Part shown: in pieces, positions 1-7,767 of the stretch
How the letters are laid out: each line of letters opens with the position of its first letter
Position numbering within the stretch: the stretch's first letter is position 1
From: Nitrosomonas ureae
GTDB taxonomy: Bacteria > Pseudomonadota > Gammaproteobacteria > Burkholderiales > Nitrosomonadaceae
DNA: 64,000 nucleotides
Direction of reading: 5' to 3'
NCBI RefSeq assembly: GCF_001455205.1
Contig: NZ_CP013341.1
Span: 1,736,001-1,800,000, forward strand
Translations under genes and position numbers: made by a program
The notes under the pieces: generated by a model
Told to the model about the DNA's origin: nothing
The model's database searches: none
The model's input: only the letters and a program-made list of their open reading frames with translations

Positions 1-769
1 AATGGGTGGTCGACCAATCTTAGCGCTGGCTGTGGTTGGTATGCCAATCAACAAACTATCAATGTCAACTATTCAACAAATATTGGCTGGTGGCGTATCG
101 GTTTGTGATATGGCAGGTATTCCTCTGGCTGGTGGTCATTCAATTGAGACTACTGAACCGATTTATGGATTAGTTGCTTTAGGTCTTGTGCATCCATGCA
201 AAGTAAAGCGCAATGACAGAGCTCAAATTGACGATGTTTTGATTTTAGGTAAACCATTGGGAATAGGAATTCTTAGTGCAGCGCTAAAAAATGACCTTCT
301 TAGTGATATTGGCTACCATCAAATGATTAAATATACCACTCAACTTAATAGCGTCGGCTCTATTTTGGGAAATCTAAATGGGATACATGCAATGACTGAT
401 ATCACAGGTTTCGGGCTAGTCGGTCATCTTCTGGAGGTCTGTAAAGGATCAAATTTGGGAGCTGAAATTATATTTAATGATATCCCTCTTATTGAAACAG
501 CTGTGGAACTGGCGCTCCAAGGTATTTCAACGGGTGGTGGAAATAAAAACTGGATTAATTACAAAAGCTCACTAGAAATAGATGGAAAATTAACTGAATC
601 ACAGCGTGTGTTACTTTGTGATCCACAGACTAGCGGGGGATTATTGGTAACCTGTGCTACAAGCAGTGTCGAGAATGTGTTAAATATTTTCCGAATGAAC
701 GGCTTTGATTGTGTGCGACAAATAGGACGAATGAGAGCGGGAAATTGCACAGTGAAATTAAAAAATTAA
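1..769 (+). CDS. selD: selenide, water dikinase SelD (3' part, truncated by window edge)
   Basis: This is the C-terminal three quarters of SelD, which makes selenophosphate from selenide and ATP for selenocysteine or selenouridine synthesis in the cytoplasm. The visible 255 residues open with MGGRP, as in the family, and carry the AIR-synthase-like fold motifs: LAGGHSIE, the glycine-rich TDITGFGLVGHLLE and CDPQTSGGLL near the C terminus. The N-terminal glycine-rich loop with the catalytic Cys/Sec lies outside the window. The reading frame is open at base 1, so the gene is partial rather than broken. The gene ends at the TAA at 767-769 and converges with the minus-strand operon that follows; no clear terminator separates them. 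Confidence 0.95.
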   Translation, partial: MGGRPILALAVVGMPINKLSMSTIQQILAGGVSVCDMAGIPLAGGHSIETTEPIYGLVALGLVHPCKVKRNDRAQIDDVLILGKPLGIGILSAALKNDLLSDIGYHQMIKYTTQLNSVGSILGNLNGIHAMTDITGFGLVGHLLEVCKGSNLGAEIIFNDIPLIETAVELALQGISTGGGNKNWINYKSSLEIDGKLTESQRVLLCDPQTSGGLLVTCATSSVENVLNIFRMNGFDCVRQIGRMRAGNCTVKLKN

Positions 770-838
770 AAGAACTACACTTGTTTTTGTTCTATGCTAA
801 TTTGAGAGGTTCAATTTTAAGAAATAATATAAATTGAT

Positions 839-1411
839 TTATTTAGATTCTTTTTGAAGGGATAAAAGACGATCACGAAATTGCCAAGACTGAAGTAATT
901 GTGCAACCGATGGCAATACCATAACTTTCCACGCAGAATTATTTTCAATAATATATTGCCTAATTAATGAACCATTAAAGTCAAACTTTATACATTTTTC
1001 TAATACAAATGTATTATAGCCAGCCTTATTTAAGCGACGAATTTTTTCTTCATTCCATTCATATAGTTTAGTTGTAACACAAAGAACTGATTGTGGAAGT
1101 ATGTATTTAATACTCTCTGGTTCATCAATTGGGAAGGGGAGAAATTCAATATTTGTTTGCGGCATCTCAAGATCATTTAGTGCTGCTCTAATTAAAATTA
1201 CTCTTTCTGTGTAAGTTAATGGATTAGCTATAGCTGTGGTTCGATGCTCTACTCCAGGGGTTGTAATTTTCACTGGAGTTGGAGCAGCTAAACCTACTAA
1301 TACATTCGGCCATAATTTAATGCATTCCTGAAGATAATTAGCATGCCCAAGATGGAAAGGTTGGAATCTTCCGTGTATGCATGCTAGCTTAGATATTTCT
1401 TGAAATCCCAT
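839..1411 (-). CDS. NadM-like cytidylyltransferase-fold nucleotidyltransferase
   Basis: This is a 190-residue nucleotidyltransferase of the HxGH superfamily. The N-terminal motif GRFQPFHLGH binds the nucleotide triphosphate, and a C-terminal GSLIRQYI resembles the ISxTxIR motif. Both resemble archaeal-type NMN adenylyltransferase (NadM) and the NadR domain, so transfer of AMP to a mononucleotide such as NMN is the best guess. The true substrate is not shown by the sequence. I chose the ATG at 1411; a TTG at 1435 is also open. The start overlaps the end of the upstream membrane-protein gene by 28 bp, so the two were translated together. It is the last gene of a three-gene operon beginning with a Nudix hydrolase, which suggests a nucleotide or NAD-related chemistry. 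It may now be poorly expressed because an IS4 element sits upstream. Confidence 0.75.
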   Translation of the reverse strand: MGFQEISKLACIHGRFQPFHLGHANYLQECIKLWPNVLVGLAAPTPVKITTPGVEHRTTAIANPLTYTERVILIRAALNDLEMPQTNIEFLPFPIDEPESIKYILPQSVLCVTTKLYEWNEEKIRRLNKAGYNTFVLEKCIKFDFNGSLIRQYIIENNSAWKVMVLPSVAQLLQSWQFRDRLLSLQKESK

Positions 1412-2009
1412 ATTTCGTCTGTTGATTTTTCCCAAAGAGTATTATAGTAGGCCTCAATTGCGCCATATAATTCTCTATCCGGCGGTTTGTTCTTAGGTCG
1501 ACGGATTATAATATTAGTATGGCTTTTATTTACGAATTCGTTCTCACCTGAATTAACCACAGATTCACTATAGTAGCCAAACCAGCATTCTTCATCATTA
1601 ACAAATATCATTCTAAATAGGGGTGTTGACCGATAGAAACGAACTTCAATCGGCATTCCATTCTGGCACTTCAATTCAGCAATTTTTCTTAAAGAGTTAA
1701 TGAGTATTTTGCTGAAATGATTATCTCCAAGTCCACGTCGGATTGCCCCATGATTAACCCAATCAACATCAGGTGCAACTAAGAGAAACCTTGCTGGCTT
1801 GTCATTAGAAGCACATCGATTCATTGTTTCCTTAAAAATGTCAAAATCTCTTGTGATTTTATCAGCGCCAACCCCTAACATTGAAAAATTACTGACCGCG
1901 TTACAAAGAAGCTGTTTGTAATCTTCAATGGTGGGTTCTTCGATTGCGTCATCTATACCAGCACTTGCGAGTTTTAATAATATGATGTTACTGCTTCTAT
2001 ATTTACAAT

Positions 2010-3330
2010 CAGTAGTGTCCGGCAATTTACCCAAGATGATTGTATAACAGATTGATCTGTAGAATGAAATGGTATGTTTGGGGGTGTCACCGATTTGAAA
2101 GTGAATTTTTTGCGAAACTGGAGGTTTCCCTACGTGGCTTCTTATCATGCATTCAGGCAAATTGGTATTCGCACAACTCATGGATTACTTGCCCCTTCAC
2201 ACATTCCGCCGCTGTGTACAGCGTTACCCTTCCAAATATCCCACCAAGACTCTTTCGCATCTCGATCAATTTCTTTGCATGGCTTTCGCGCAGCTGACTT
2301 ACCGCGAGAGTCTGCGCAACATCGAAACCTGTCTGCGCGCTCACCAAGCTAAGCTTTATCACTTGGGCATACGAGGCAACATCGCCAAGAGTACGTTGGC
2401 CGATGCCAACGAGCAGCGCGATTGTCGCATCTACATGGATTTCGCGATGAGCTTGATCCAGATCGCCAGAAAGCTTTACTCCAGCGATAGCTTAGCGGTG
2501 GAGTTGGAACAGACAGTCTATGCACTCGATACCACGACCATCGATCTGTGTTTGAGCGTCTTTCCATGGGCGCGCTTTCGTCAGACCAAAGCTGCCGTCA
2601 AGATGCATACACTGCTTGATCTACGCGGCAACATTCCAACGTTCATCCATATCAGCGACGGCAAGATGCACGAAGTCAATGTGCTCGATTTCCTGATCCC
2701 CGAAGCTGGCAGCTTTTACATCATGGATCGGGGCTTTACCGACTTTGCTCGCTGGTTCACTATGCATCAAGCACAAGCATTTTTTGTAACGCGCGCTAAA
2801 TCCAGTCTCCTTTTTCGCCGTGTCTACTCTCACTCAGTGGACAAATCCACGGGACTGCGATGCGATCAGACCATTGCATTGACCGCTACGAAGGCCAGCA
2901 AGGATTACCCGCAGCACCTACGACGTATTAAGTTCTATGATGCCGAACACGACAAGCATCTGGTATTTCTAACCAACAACTTCGATTTACCTGCACTGAC
3001 CATCGCTCAGCTTTATCGTTGTCGCTGGCAGATCGAACTATTCTTCAAGTGGATCAAACAACATCTTCGTATCAAGCAATTCTACGGAACCACTGAAAAC
3101 GCAGTCAAGACACAGATATGGATTGCCATCTCGGTTTATGTCTTGGTTGCCATCGTAAAAAAGCGACTCAATACCGAGACTTCACTTTACACAATCCTAC
3201 AAATCCTGAGCCTAACTCTTTTCGAGAAAACTAACCTAGATCAATTACTTAAAAATACTGAGATGCAAATGATCACTCACCATAACAACAACCAACTGAA
3301 TCTATTCAACTAAATTGCCGGACACTACTG
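2010..3330 (+). mobile_element. intact IS4-family insertion sequence, 1321 bp
   Basis: Perfect 19-bp terminal inverted repeats begin CAGTAGTGTCCGGCAATTT at 2010 and end with its complement at 3330. The flanks carry a perfect 9-bp target duplication, ATTTACAAT, at 2001-2009 and 3331-3339. One transposase gene fills the element. Perfect ends and duplication indicate a recent insertion into the membrane-protein gene of the Nudix/nucleotidyltransferase operon. Confidence 0.95.
2147..3313 (+). CDS. IS4-family DDE transposase with DUF4372 N-terminus
   Basis: This 388-residue transposase catalyses cut-and-paste movement of the surrounding insertion sequence. The N-terminus (residues 1-70, including SHLDQFLCMAFAQLTYRESL) is of the DUF4372 type common in IS4 elements. 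The catalytic domain shows the expected acidic residues: DTTTID, then IMDRGFTDF, then the Y-(2)-R-(3)-E motif YRCRWQIELFFKWIKQ. Length is normal and there is no frameshift, so it is probably active. The stop codon falls in the right inverted repeat region. It is transcribed opposite to the gene it disrupts. Confidence 0.95.
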   Translation: MHSGKLVFAQLMDYLPLHTFRRCVQRYPSKYPTKTLSHLDQFLCMAFAQLTYRESLRNIETCLRAHQAKLYHLGIRGNIAKSTLADANEQRDCRIYMDFAMSLIQIARKLYSSDSLAVELEQTVYALDTTTIDLCLSVFPWARFRQTKAAVKMHTLLDLRGNIPTFIHISDGKMHEVNVLDFLIPEAGSFYIMDRGFTDFARWFTMHQAQAFFVTRAKSSLLFRRVYSHSVDKSTGLRCDQTIALTATKASKDYPQHLRRIKFYDAEHDKHLVFLTNNFDLPALTIAQLYRCRWQIELFFKWIKQHLRIKQFYGTTENAVKTQIWIAISVYVLVAIVKKRLNTETSLYTILQILSLTLFEKTNLDQLLKNTEMQMITHHNNNQLNLFN

Positions 3331-3618
3331 ATTTACAATATAGAATTATGATTGGAATTAAAGCACTTAAAAATATTGTTATTAAATGGATTAATGTTAC
3401 CTCCTTAATCATAGTTGTAAATACAATGATCTCAATTATTAAGACAACAATACTAATTATTGCAATTAACTGGGTAGCGTTTAATTTTTTACTATCAGAA
3501 GAGTTGCAGCATTTTCTAACTAAATAACTTAATGCAACCTGTATCAATAAAAGGACTAATCCAGCATAGATACTTTGAGTTACTGGTAATGTCCATTCTG
3601 ACGGCAAAAAAGGATAGC

Positions 3619-4290
3619 TCACTTTAATTTTTCAAGAAAGTTTGTTTTGTTAACTTCTAATTCATTGATAAGAAGGCGCGACCATGTAGTATAAAGCTCT
3701 AGCTTTGATTTTATTTCAAGCAACGATTCGAAACGAGCGTCGGTTATCAAACCTGGTTCCAGAATTTTATAGTCACCGTTAGTAGGAACAATATAAAGAA
3801 GTGCCAGATGCTGTAAACCGAGAGTATCTGAAGGATCCCAAATGTAACCACTAAATCTAATTGGATTTTTACTTTCGAGTTTAACGCTTACTTCCTCGGC
3901 CAATTCACGATTGAGATATGGTGCATCTTCAAATGAAGGTTCAAAAAGATCATTTCCAAGTAGGTGATTGGTATCATGCTTGCAAATATGGCCACTAAAA
4001 CCTAATGATCTTATATCAGTAAGCCTTTTTTCTGGTTGTCTTTTTGTACGTCGATGCGTTAAAAACTTGCCCTTATGTAAGATTAAAAAATACGATACCA
4101 ATTGAATAACTGATGTATCAGATTCCGCATTAATCCTTCTCATTGGTGTGGCATGACATATTGCTTTCCAGATTAAAGGAGATGCAGGCAAAACACCAGA
4201 ATGAGTTAAAAGCGGTGTCATGTCAGAACGCTGACAGACAAGCACTGACTCATCAGCGTATTTTTTCGCGAGGCCTGACAATTTGATCAT
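3619..4290 (-). CDS. Nudix hydrolase (predicted phosphoesterase type)
   Basis: This 223-residue protein has a Nudix-fold core. After a leader of about 60 residues comes a beta strand LVSYFLILHKGKFLTHRR. A glycine-containing GFSGHI follows and then, after an insertion, RELAEEVSV, which fits the RE-UxEExGU part of the Nudix box. The family hydrolyses nucleoside diphosphates linked to another moiety; this arrangement resembles the MutT-type predicted phosphoesterases. The loop between the glycine and the RE part is longer than usual, so the exact substrate is open. It heads the operon Nudix - membrane protein - NadM-like transferase, with a 4-bp GTGA overlap to the second gene. An operon joining a Nudix enzyme, a membrane protein and a nucleotidyltransferase suggests a nucleotide-based sensing or defence role, as inference only. 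Confidence 0.75.
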   Translation of the reverse strand: MIKLSGLAKKYADESVLVCQRSDMTPLLTHSGVLPASPLIWKAICHATPMRRINAESDTSVIQLVSYFLILHKGKFLTHRRTKRQPEKRLTDIRSLGFSGHICKHDTNHLLGNDLFEPSFEDAPYLNRELAEEVSVKLESKNPIRFSGYIWDPSDTLGLQHLALLYIVPTNGDYKILEPGLITDARFESLLEIKSKLELYTTWSRLLINELEVNKTNFLEKLK

Positions 4291-4374
4291 TGAGTATTAA
4301 GTATTAATTCAAGATAATTTCTTTTACTGATGACAAATATTTTACAGTAGAAAGCTAAACCTAACGCTAGATAA

Positions 4375-6078
4375 TTAACAAAGGTATTGCCGAATTTTCG
4401 TACAGTTATTAACAGAACTCCAAGGCGGCTGCGCCGCAAATGCGGCCTCGCGGTCGCTGCCGTTGTCGCTCCCGCTCAGGCGCTTTGCGCTTCGCCGTTC
4501 AGGTGGTTCTGTATCAACTGTAATTTTCTGAAACTGCCATTGATGCAAGCGTGTCGGTAGCTGAATAGTATCAGTCTCAACACCGGAGATTTTCTTTCCT
4601 ATTGGGTCGCCATACTTGCCCCGTTCTTTTGAGTCGATTTTCATCAGTTTGATAGGATTGTCTTTGCGTTTTGCAGTCGTGTCGCCCATTAATTGAATGA
4701 ATTGCCACCATCTGTTTTGGTCGGCTGCTTGCTGGGCTTGTTCCAGAATACCTTCTGGCGCATTGTGAATTCTTCTGAGTTCACGCCAAATACTGACTGG
4801 TGCGCCGCCGATTTGCTGGAATTGCCGGATGCCCCAGGTTGACGCCCAAGCTTCGACCCGCTCAGCCGCTTCTTGTATTGGGCTGCCGTCAGTATCATGT
4901 TCCATGCCGTGGCCGTCGATGTTTTTTGAGATGTATTTGGCGATATAACCAACAGCGCTGCCTTTGCTTTTATCAATGGGGGTTGCGTTGAAACGGTGAA
5001 TTTTTGCACCGGGTTCATCACCCTGGGTTTGCAAGGCATAATGCTGCATGATAGTTTTCACCCTTGCGGTTTGTTCAGGCGGCATGAATAGCAATAAGTG
5101 CCAATGCGGCGTGCCGTCGTGCTGTGGTTCAGCAATGCGGAAACCGTACACAGGAAGATTGTCACGTTTGAGTTTGGCGCGAATTCGTGACCAGACTTGA
5201 TTTAAGTGCTTTTGCGCTTGTTTCGGCGTGATATCGTCATATTTGGAATTACGTTCACCGCTGCCGGAGTGCCGGGCATGCATTCTGGATGGGCAAGTGA
5301 TAGTATAGAATTCACCGGCATGTCCCAGTTCCTTGGCGATGTATTCAAACCCGGAAATGCGCACCATCAATTCGCTGCGCCGGATATATGGATTGGCTAG
5401 ACCCAGTTCTGACAGCTCACTTAACGTAAAGCACTGGCCGAGTTCATTGGTTGCCAACAATCCATCAAGAACACGACGGATGCGCTTCTTCTGCTCCTTT
5501 CGTCTTTTCAGTGTTTCATCGCTGACATAGCGGCCGGCGCGTTGATGCACTAGTCCTAAGCGGATAGCATCCTGTTCCAGCTTTTGCGCATGAACTTTGC
5601 GTAGTCGCTGCAACCACCAGGTTTCATCAGTCAGGCGGGTATAGATGCCGGTAATCGTAATGTCTCGATCTTCTAGCGATGATCGGTCGATTTCATACTT
5701 TTGTGTTCGGTGAAGCATCGAAGAAACGGCATGTTCCAGCTTCAAATATATGCGGCTGATTTGCTGCATTTCCTTGACAATATTTTTCGCCAAATCCTTC
5801 AGGTCGTCATCGCTGGCATTGAGTGCAATGCTGTTTTTAGTGATCGATCCGTAGGCATTAAGCAAACCATGATTGGCGCTTTGCCTGCCGTCAAAGATAT
5901 AAGTTTCTTTGTAATCGTGGGCAACGATTTTGCCGAAGCGCTTCGGCAATTGCCGGAATATCGGCGCGCGCCAGCGTTTATCATTGCCATCCGGTTCATC
6001 GAGTAAACTTAATATGCTCTCGGCGATGCGTTCACTGGGACTAAACAATTTCTGACTGTCATGTACTGACGTGTGCAT
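4375..6078 (-). CDS. phage/plasmid replication initiator, gpA-type HUH endonuclease
   Basis: This is a 567-residue replication protein of the bacteriophage P2 gene A family. It nicks one DNA strand to start rolling-circle replication. The centre holds the metal-binding HUH motif in HWHLLLFMPPEQ, followed about 70 residues later by GYIAKYISKNID. That segment supplies the two catalytic tyrosines in the Y-xxx-Y spacing typical of gpA. I placed the start at the ATG at 6078 because GAGGTG lies just upstream; the frame is open to 6123. The C-terminal tail is Arg/Ser-rich and its DNA is visibly GC-richer (around 4420-4500) than its surroundings. It lies directly downstream of an AlpA-like regulator gene, so both belong to a mobile replication module. 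No integrase accompanies this module within the window. Confidence 0.9.
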   Translation of the reverse strand: MHTSVHDSQKLFSPSERIAESILSLLDEPDGNDKRWRAPIFRQLPKRFGKIVAHDYKETYIFDGRQSANHGLLNAYGSITKNSIALNASDDDLKDLAKNIVKEMQQISRIYLKLEHAVSSMLHRTQKYEIDRSSLEDRDITITGIYTRLTDETWWLQRLRKVHAQKLEQDAIRLGLVHQRAGRYVSDETLKRRKEQKKRIRRVLDGLLATNELGQCFTLSELSELGLANPYIRRSELMVRISGFEYIAKELGHAGEFYTITCPSRMHARHSGSGERNSKYDDITPKQAQKHLNQVWSRIRAKLKRDNLPVYGFRIAEPQHDGTPHWHLLLFMPPEQTARVKTIMQHYALQTQGDEPGAKIHRFNATPIDKSKGSAVGYIAKYISKNIDGHGMEHDTDGSPIQEAAERVEAWASTWGIRQFQQIGGAPVSIWRELRRIHNAPEGILEQAQQAADQNRWWQFIQLMGDTTAKRKDNPIKLMKIDSKERGKYGDPIGKKISGVETDTIQLPTRLHQWQFQKITVDTEPPERRSAKRLSGSDNGSDREAAFAAQPPWSSVNNCTKIRQYLC

Positions 6079-6085
6079 ACACACC

Positions 6086-6280
6086 TCAGTACTCGCTAGT
6101 TGAATAATGAGTGCAAGATTCAATATAAGCGAGCAGATCGCTATGGCGATAGCGAACTGCCCGCGAACCTATTTTGACGAAAGGAACCCGCGCCCCTGCC
6201 CAGCGGTCGCGTTCCAGGAATGCGATACTTACGCCTAAGATTTGTGCAGCTTGTTTAGTAGTGAGTAAAGGGTTTTGCAT
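6086..6280 (-). CDS. AlpA/MerR-like excisionase-type helix-turn-helix protein
   Basis: This 64-residue protein is built almost entirely from a winged HTH. LLTTKQAAQILGVSIAFLERDRW forms the helix-turn-helix, and VPFVKIGSRAVRYRHSDLLAYI forms the wing and last helix. This is the layout of AlpA and excisionase DNA-binding proteins encoded by phages and satellites. It sits 8 bp upstream of the gpA initiator and probably controls it or assists excision. Unlike the second AlpA gene at 9592, no hairpin covers its start. A specific partner integrase is not visible on this side of the att site at 7520. Confidence 0.85.
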   Translation of the reverse strand: MQNPLLTTKQAAQILGVSIAFLERDRWAGARVPFVKIGSRAVRYRHSDLLAYIESCTHYSTSEY

Positions 6281-6393
6281 GGTTGACTCCGTGAGTTGAT
6301 GAATACGAAGTCAATTTGCGACAAGTGACGGATTAATAAAAGATGCTAAAAAAATAGAAATATATTTATTTTTTTAGAAATAATTACGATTTT

Positions 6394-7059
6394 CTATTCT
6401 TTTGTTTTTGCAGGTGCTCCAGGTAGCTGAGCGGGTTCGGATGCAACGGATCGAACCAAATTTTTAAAAGATTTGAAGGAAAAAGTAGATGAATAGCCCA
6501 ATTGTTCCATAGTTGGATGCCTATGCATTTCTTCATAGCTTATGCCCGGATATTGCTCCCAGAGCTGTTTTGCTAATTCGATACAAACTATTCTTTGTCG
6601 ACGTCGCTTTGATATTTTGTCGTACCAGCCATTGTTCTCATCATCAGTGTCTTCAACTTCAGCAGTTATGTCGTCATTAGATGATATTGTTTTTAATACC
6701 CAACAGGGTGGAGGATCTAAATAAATGACATTTTTGCACCAGCTTAGAACTTCATTACGCTTTATGTAAAAGCTGTCTAAATAGGCTTTATCGAATTTGT
6801 TTTTTCTGAAGCATTGATAAAATTTAACGGTGTGGTAAAGATCAAAAATCGATGAGAGAAAGGAATTATCCATAAAGATTCGAAACCCTTTCCATCTGCC
6901 GGTAATTTCCATGCTTGACATTGCCTGCATCAAGCGATGAATAGCTGTTTTTAACTCAGGTGAGATTGCGTTTGAATTGGTCTTGTCTAGGTCAGCGCCT
7001 ATCCAGTTATGCGCTAATTGCCAGACAGTTTTGAAGTCAGGGCTATTTTCTATATGCAT
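6394..7059 (-). CDS. hypothetical protein of the gpA replication module
   Basis: This 221-residue protein is unknown to me. The open frame extends to 7161, but I chose the ATG at 7059 (MHIENSPDF). A GGAAA lies just upstream and the frame before it overlaps the coding part of the neighbouring gene. The protein is rich in aromatic and charged residues, has an acidic stretch (EVEDTDDEN) in the middle and then a basic run KRRRQR. It has no signal peptide or membrane segment. Its start overlaps the end of the upstream small gene (stop at 7043) by 17 bp, so the two are co-translated. Presumably a helper of the phage-like module that includes the gpA initiator. Confidence 0.6.
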   Translation of the reverse strand: MHIENSPDFKTVWQLAHNWIGADLDKTNSNAISPELKTAIHRLMQAMSSMEITGRWKGFRIFMDNSFLSSIFDLYHTVKFYQCFRKNKFDKAYLDSFYIKRNEVLSWCKNVIYLDPPPCWVLKTISSNDDITAEVEDTDDENNGWYDKISKRRRQRIVCIELAKQLWEQYPGISYEEMHRHPTMEQLGYSSTFSFKSFKNLVRSVASEPAQLPGAPAKTKE

Positions 7060-7408
7060 GGTAAGTTTCCGTAGTGACCTGGTCAGAAGGGGATTTTGCG
7101 CGGTTGCGTGCCAGATAACATTTTTCTGCATAACGCCGGGCGGCATTAAGCAATTCTTCATGATCAGCGCATAGATTCAGATCTTCAATGCGCAGCTGAT
7201 TATAAATATCTTGCAGTTCATGGTTTGCTTGCTCAAAGTTGGAACGTTCAGCCGTTTTGATGTATTGAGACGCCAAGTCCCCAGCAATCGGTGAAAGCTC
7301 GCTGAAAATATGGCGCCGCATGCGACGGCAATTTTCTGTTCCATACGCTTCAGTGAGGTTATCGGCATAAATAACTTGTGGCAAATTTGTGTCATTTTTG
7401 TGCCACAA
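7043..7408 (-). CDS. small hypothetical protein of the gpA replication module
   Basis: This is a 121-residue soluble helical protein of unknown function. The middle is predicted to be a series of amphipathic helices rich in Glu, Asn and Arg, ending in a Cys-containing RYAEKCYLARNRAK segment. I used the ATG at 7408; other starts inside the frame are possible. It overlaps the next gene by 17 bp and leads the minus-strand module (7408 down to 4375). The overlap between the two genes argues that both are real. Confidence 0.5.
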   Translation of the reverse strand: MWHKNDTNLPQVIYADNLTEAYGTENCRRMRRHIFSELSPIAGDLASQYIKTAERSNFEQANHELQDIYNQLRIEDLNLCADHEELLNAARRYAEKCYLARNRAKSPSDQVTTETYHAYRK

Positions 7409-7479
7409 CCGAGGCCTTTGGAGATCAATCGGGACTAAGGGGAATTTGTGAGAATTGAACTAACACCCTGTTTTATATG

Positions 7480-7509
7480 GGTCTTGTTTGGTCTTGAGTG
7501 GTCTGGATT
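7480..7509 (+). repeat. three 10-bp direct repeats GGTCTTG-like
   Basis: Three head-to-tail units with a 10-bp period (GGTCTTGTTT, GGTCTTGAGT, GGTCTGGATT) lie just left of the att core at 7520. Regular spacing of one helical turn is typical of arm-type recombinase sites or of a regulator bound on one DNA face. They differ from the TGTTGGGT repeats on the other side of the core. Confidence 0.6.
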
Positions 7510-7519
7510 ATACCGCTTA

Positions 7520-7535
7520 CTGGCGGAGAAGGCGG
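7520..7535 (+). other. left attachment core (attL) of the satellite-like element
   Basis: CTGGCGGAGAAGGCGG here matches CTGGCGGAGAAAGCGG at 16255-16270, inside the 3' end of the tRNA-Ser gene, at 15 of 16 bases. The 8.7-kb interval between the copies starts with an integrase gene. This is the expected layout for a tyrosine-recombinase element using a tRNA 3' end. Confidence 0.75.
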
Positions 7536-7665
7536 CCGCCTTTTAGCTGTTTTACGCTGTAATTATTAGTCTTATTTAGTATTATATTATCTATAAATAT
7601 CAATAAATAATATAAATATCTTGTTTTATCCTGTCGCACATAATCTCAATTAATGATATTATTTA

Positions 7666-7687
7666 TGTTGGGTTTAATGTTGGGTTG
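7666..7687 (+). repeat. arm-type integrase site pair TGTTGGGT, left end
   Basis: Two direct copies, TGTTGGGTTT (7666-7675) and TGTTGGGTTG (7678-7687), stand between the left att core and the integrase gene. Matching copies lie at the right end (16193-16214). Paired arm sites at both ends flanking the cores are what a lambda/P4-type integrase binds. Confidence 0.6.
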
Positions 7688-7767
7688 GAAATTCTAGCAT
7701 TTAAGTTTTGATAGTTTGGAATCCGAATCCGTATTTTTCCGCCTAACAATTTAATATTACCGCCATC

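Larger units (their letters stand above)
1384..3622 (-). pseudogene. three-helix membrane protein with C-terminal cytosolic domain, split by an IS4 element
   Basis: This is one gene cut into two pieces, 3622-3332 (N-terminal 97 codons) and 2008-1384 (C-terminal 205 codons plus stop). Removing the IS and one copy of its 9-bp target duplication joins ...ILYCK to YRSSN... in one frame and restores a 302-residue protein. The N-terminal part has three hydrophobic segments (about residues 14-35, 51-72 and 78-96). The C-terminal part is soluble, with stretches FLLVAPDVDWVNHG and EVRFYRSTPLFRMIFVNDEE. That pattern recalls degenerate phospholipase-D-like domains found in prokaryotic conflict proteins, but I do not recognise the family firmly. 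The GTG start at 3622 overlaps the stop of the Nudix gene by 4 bp. The insertion must inactivate the full-length protein. Confidence 0.8.
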
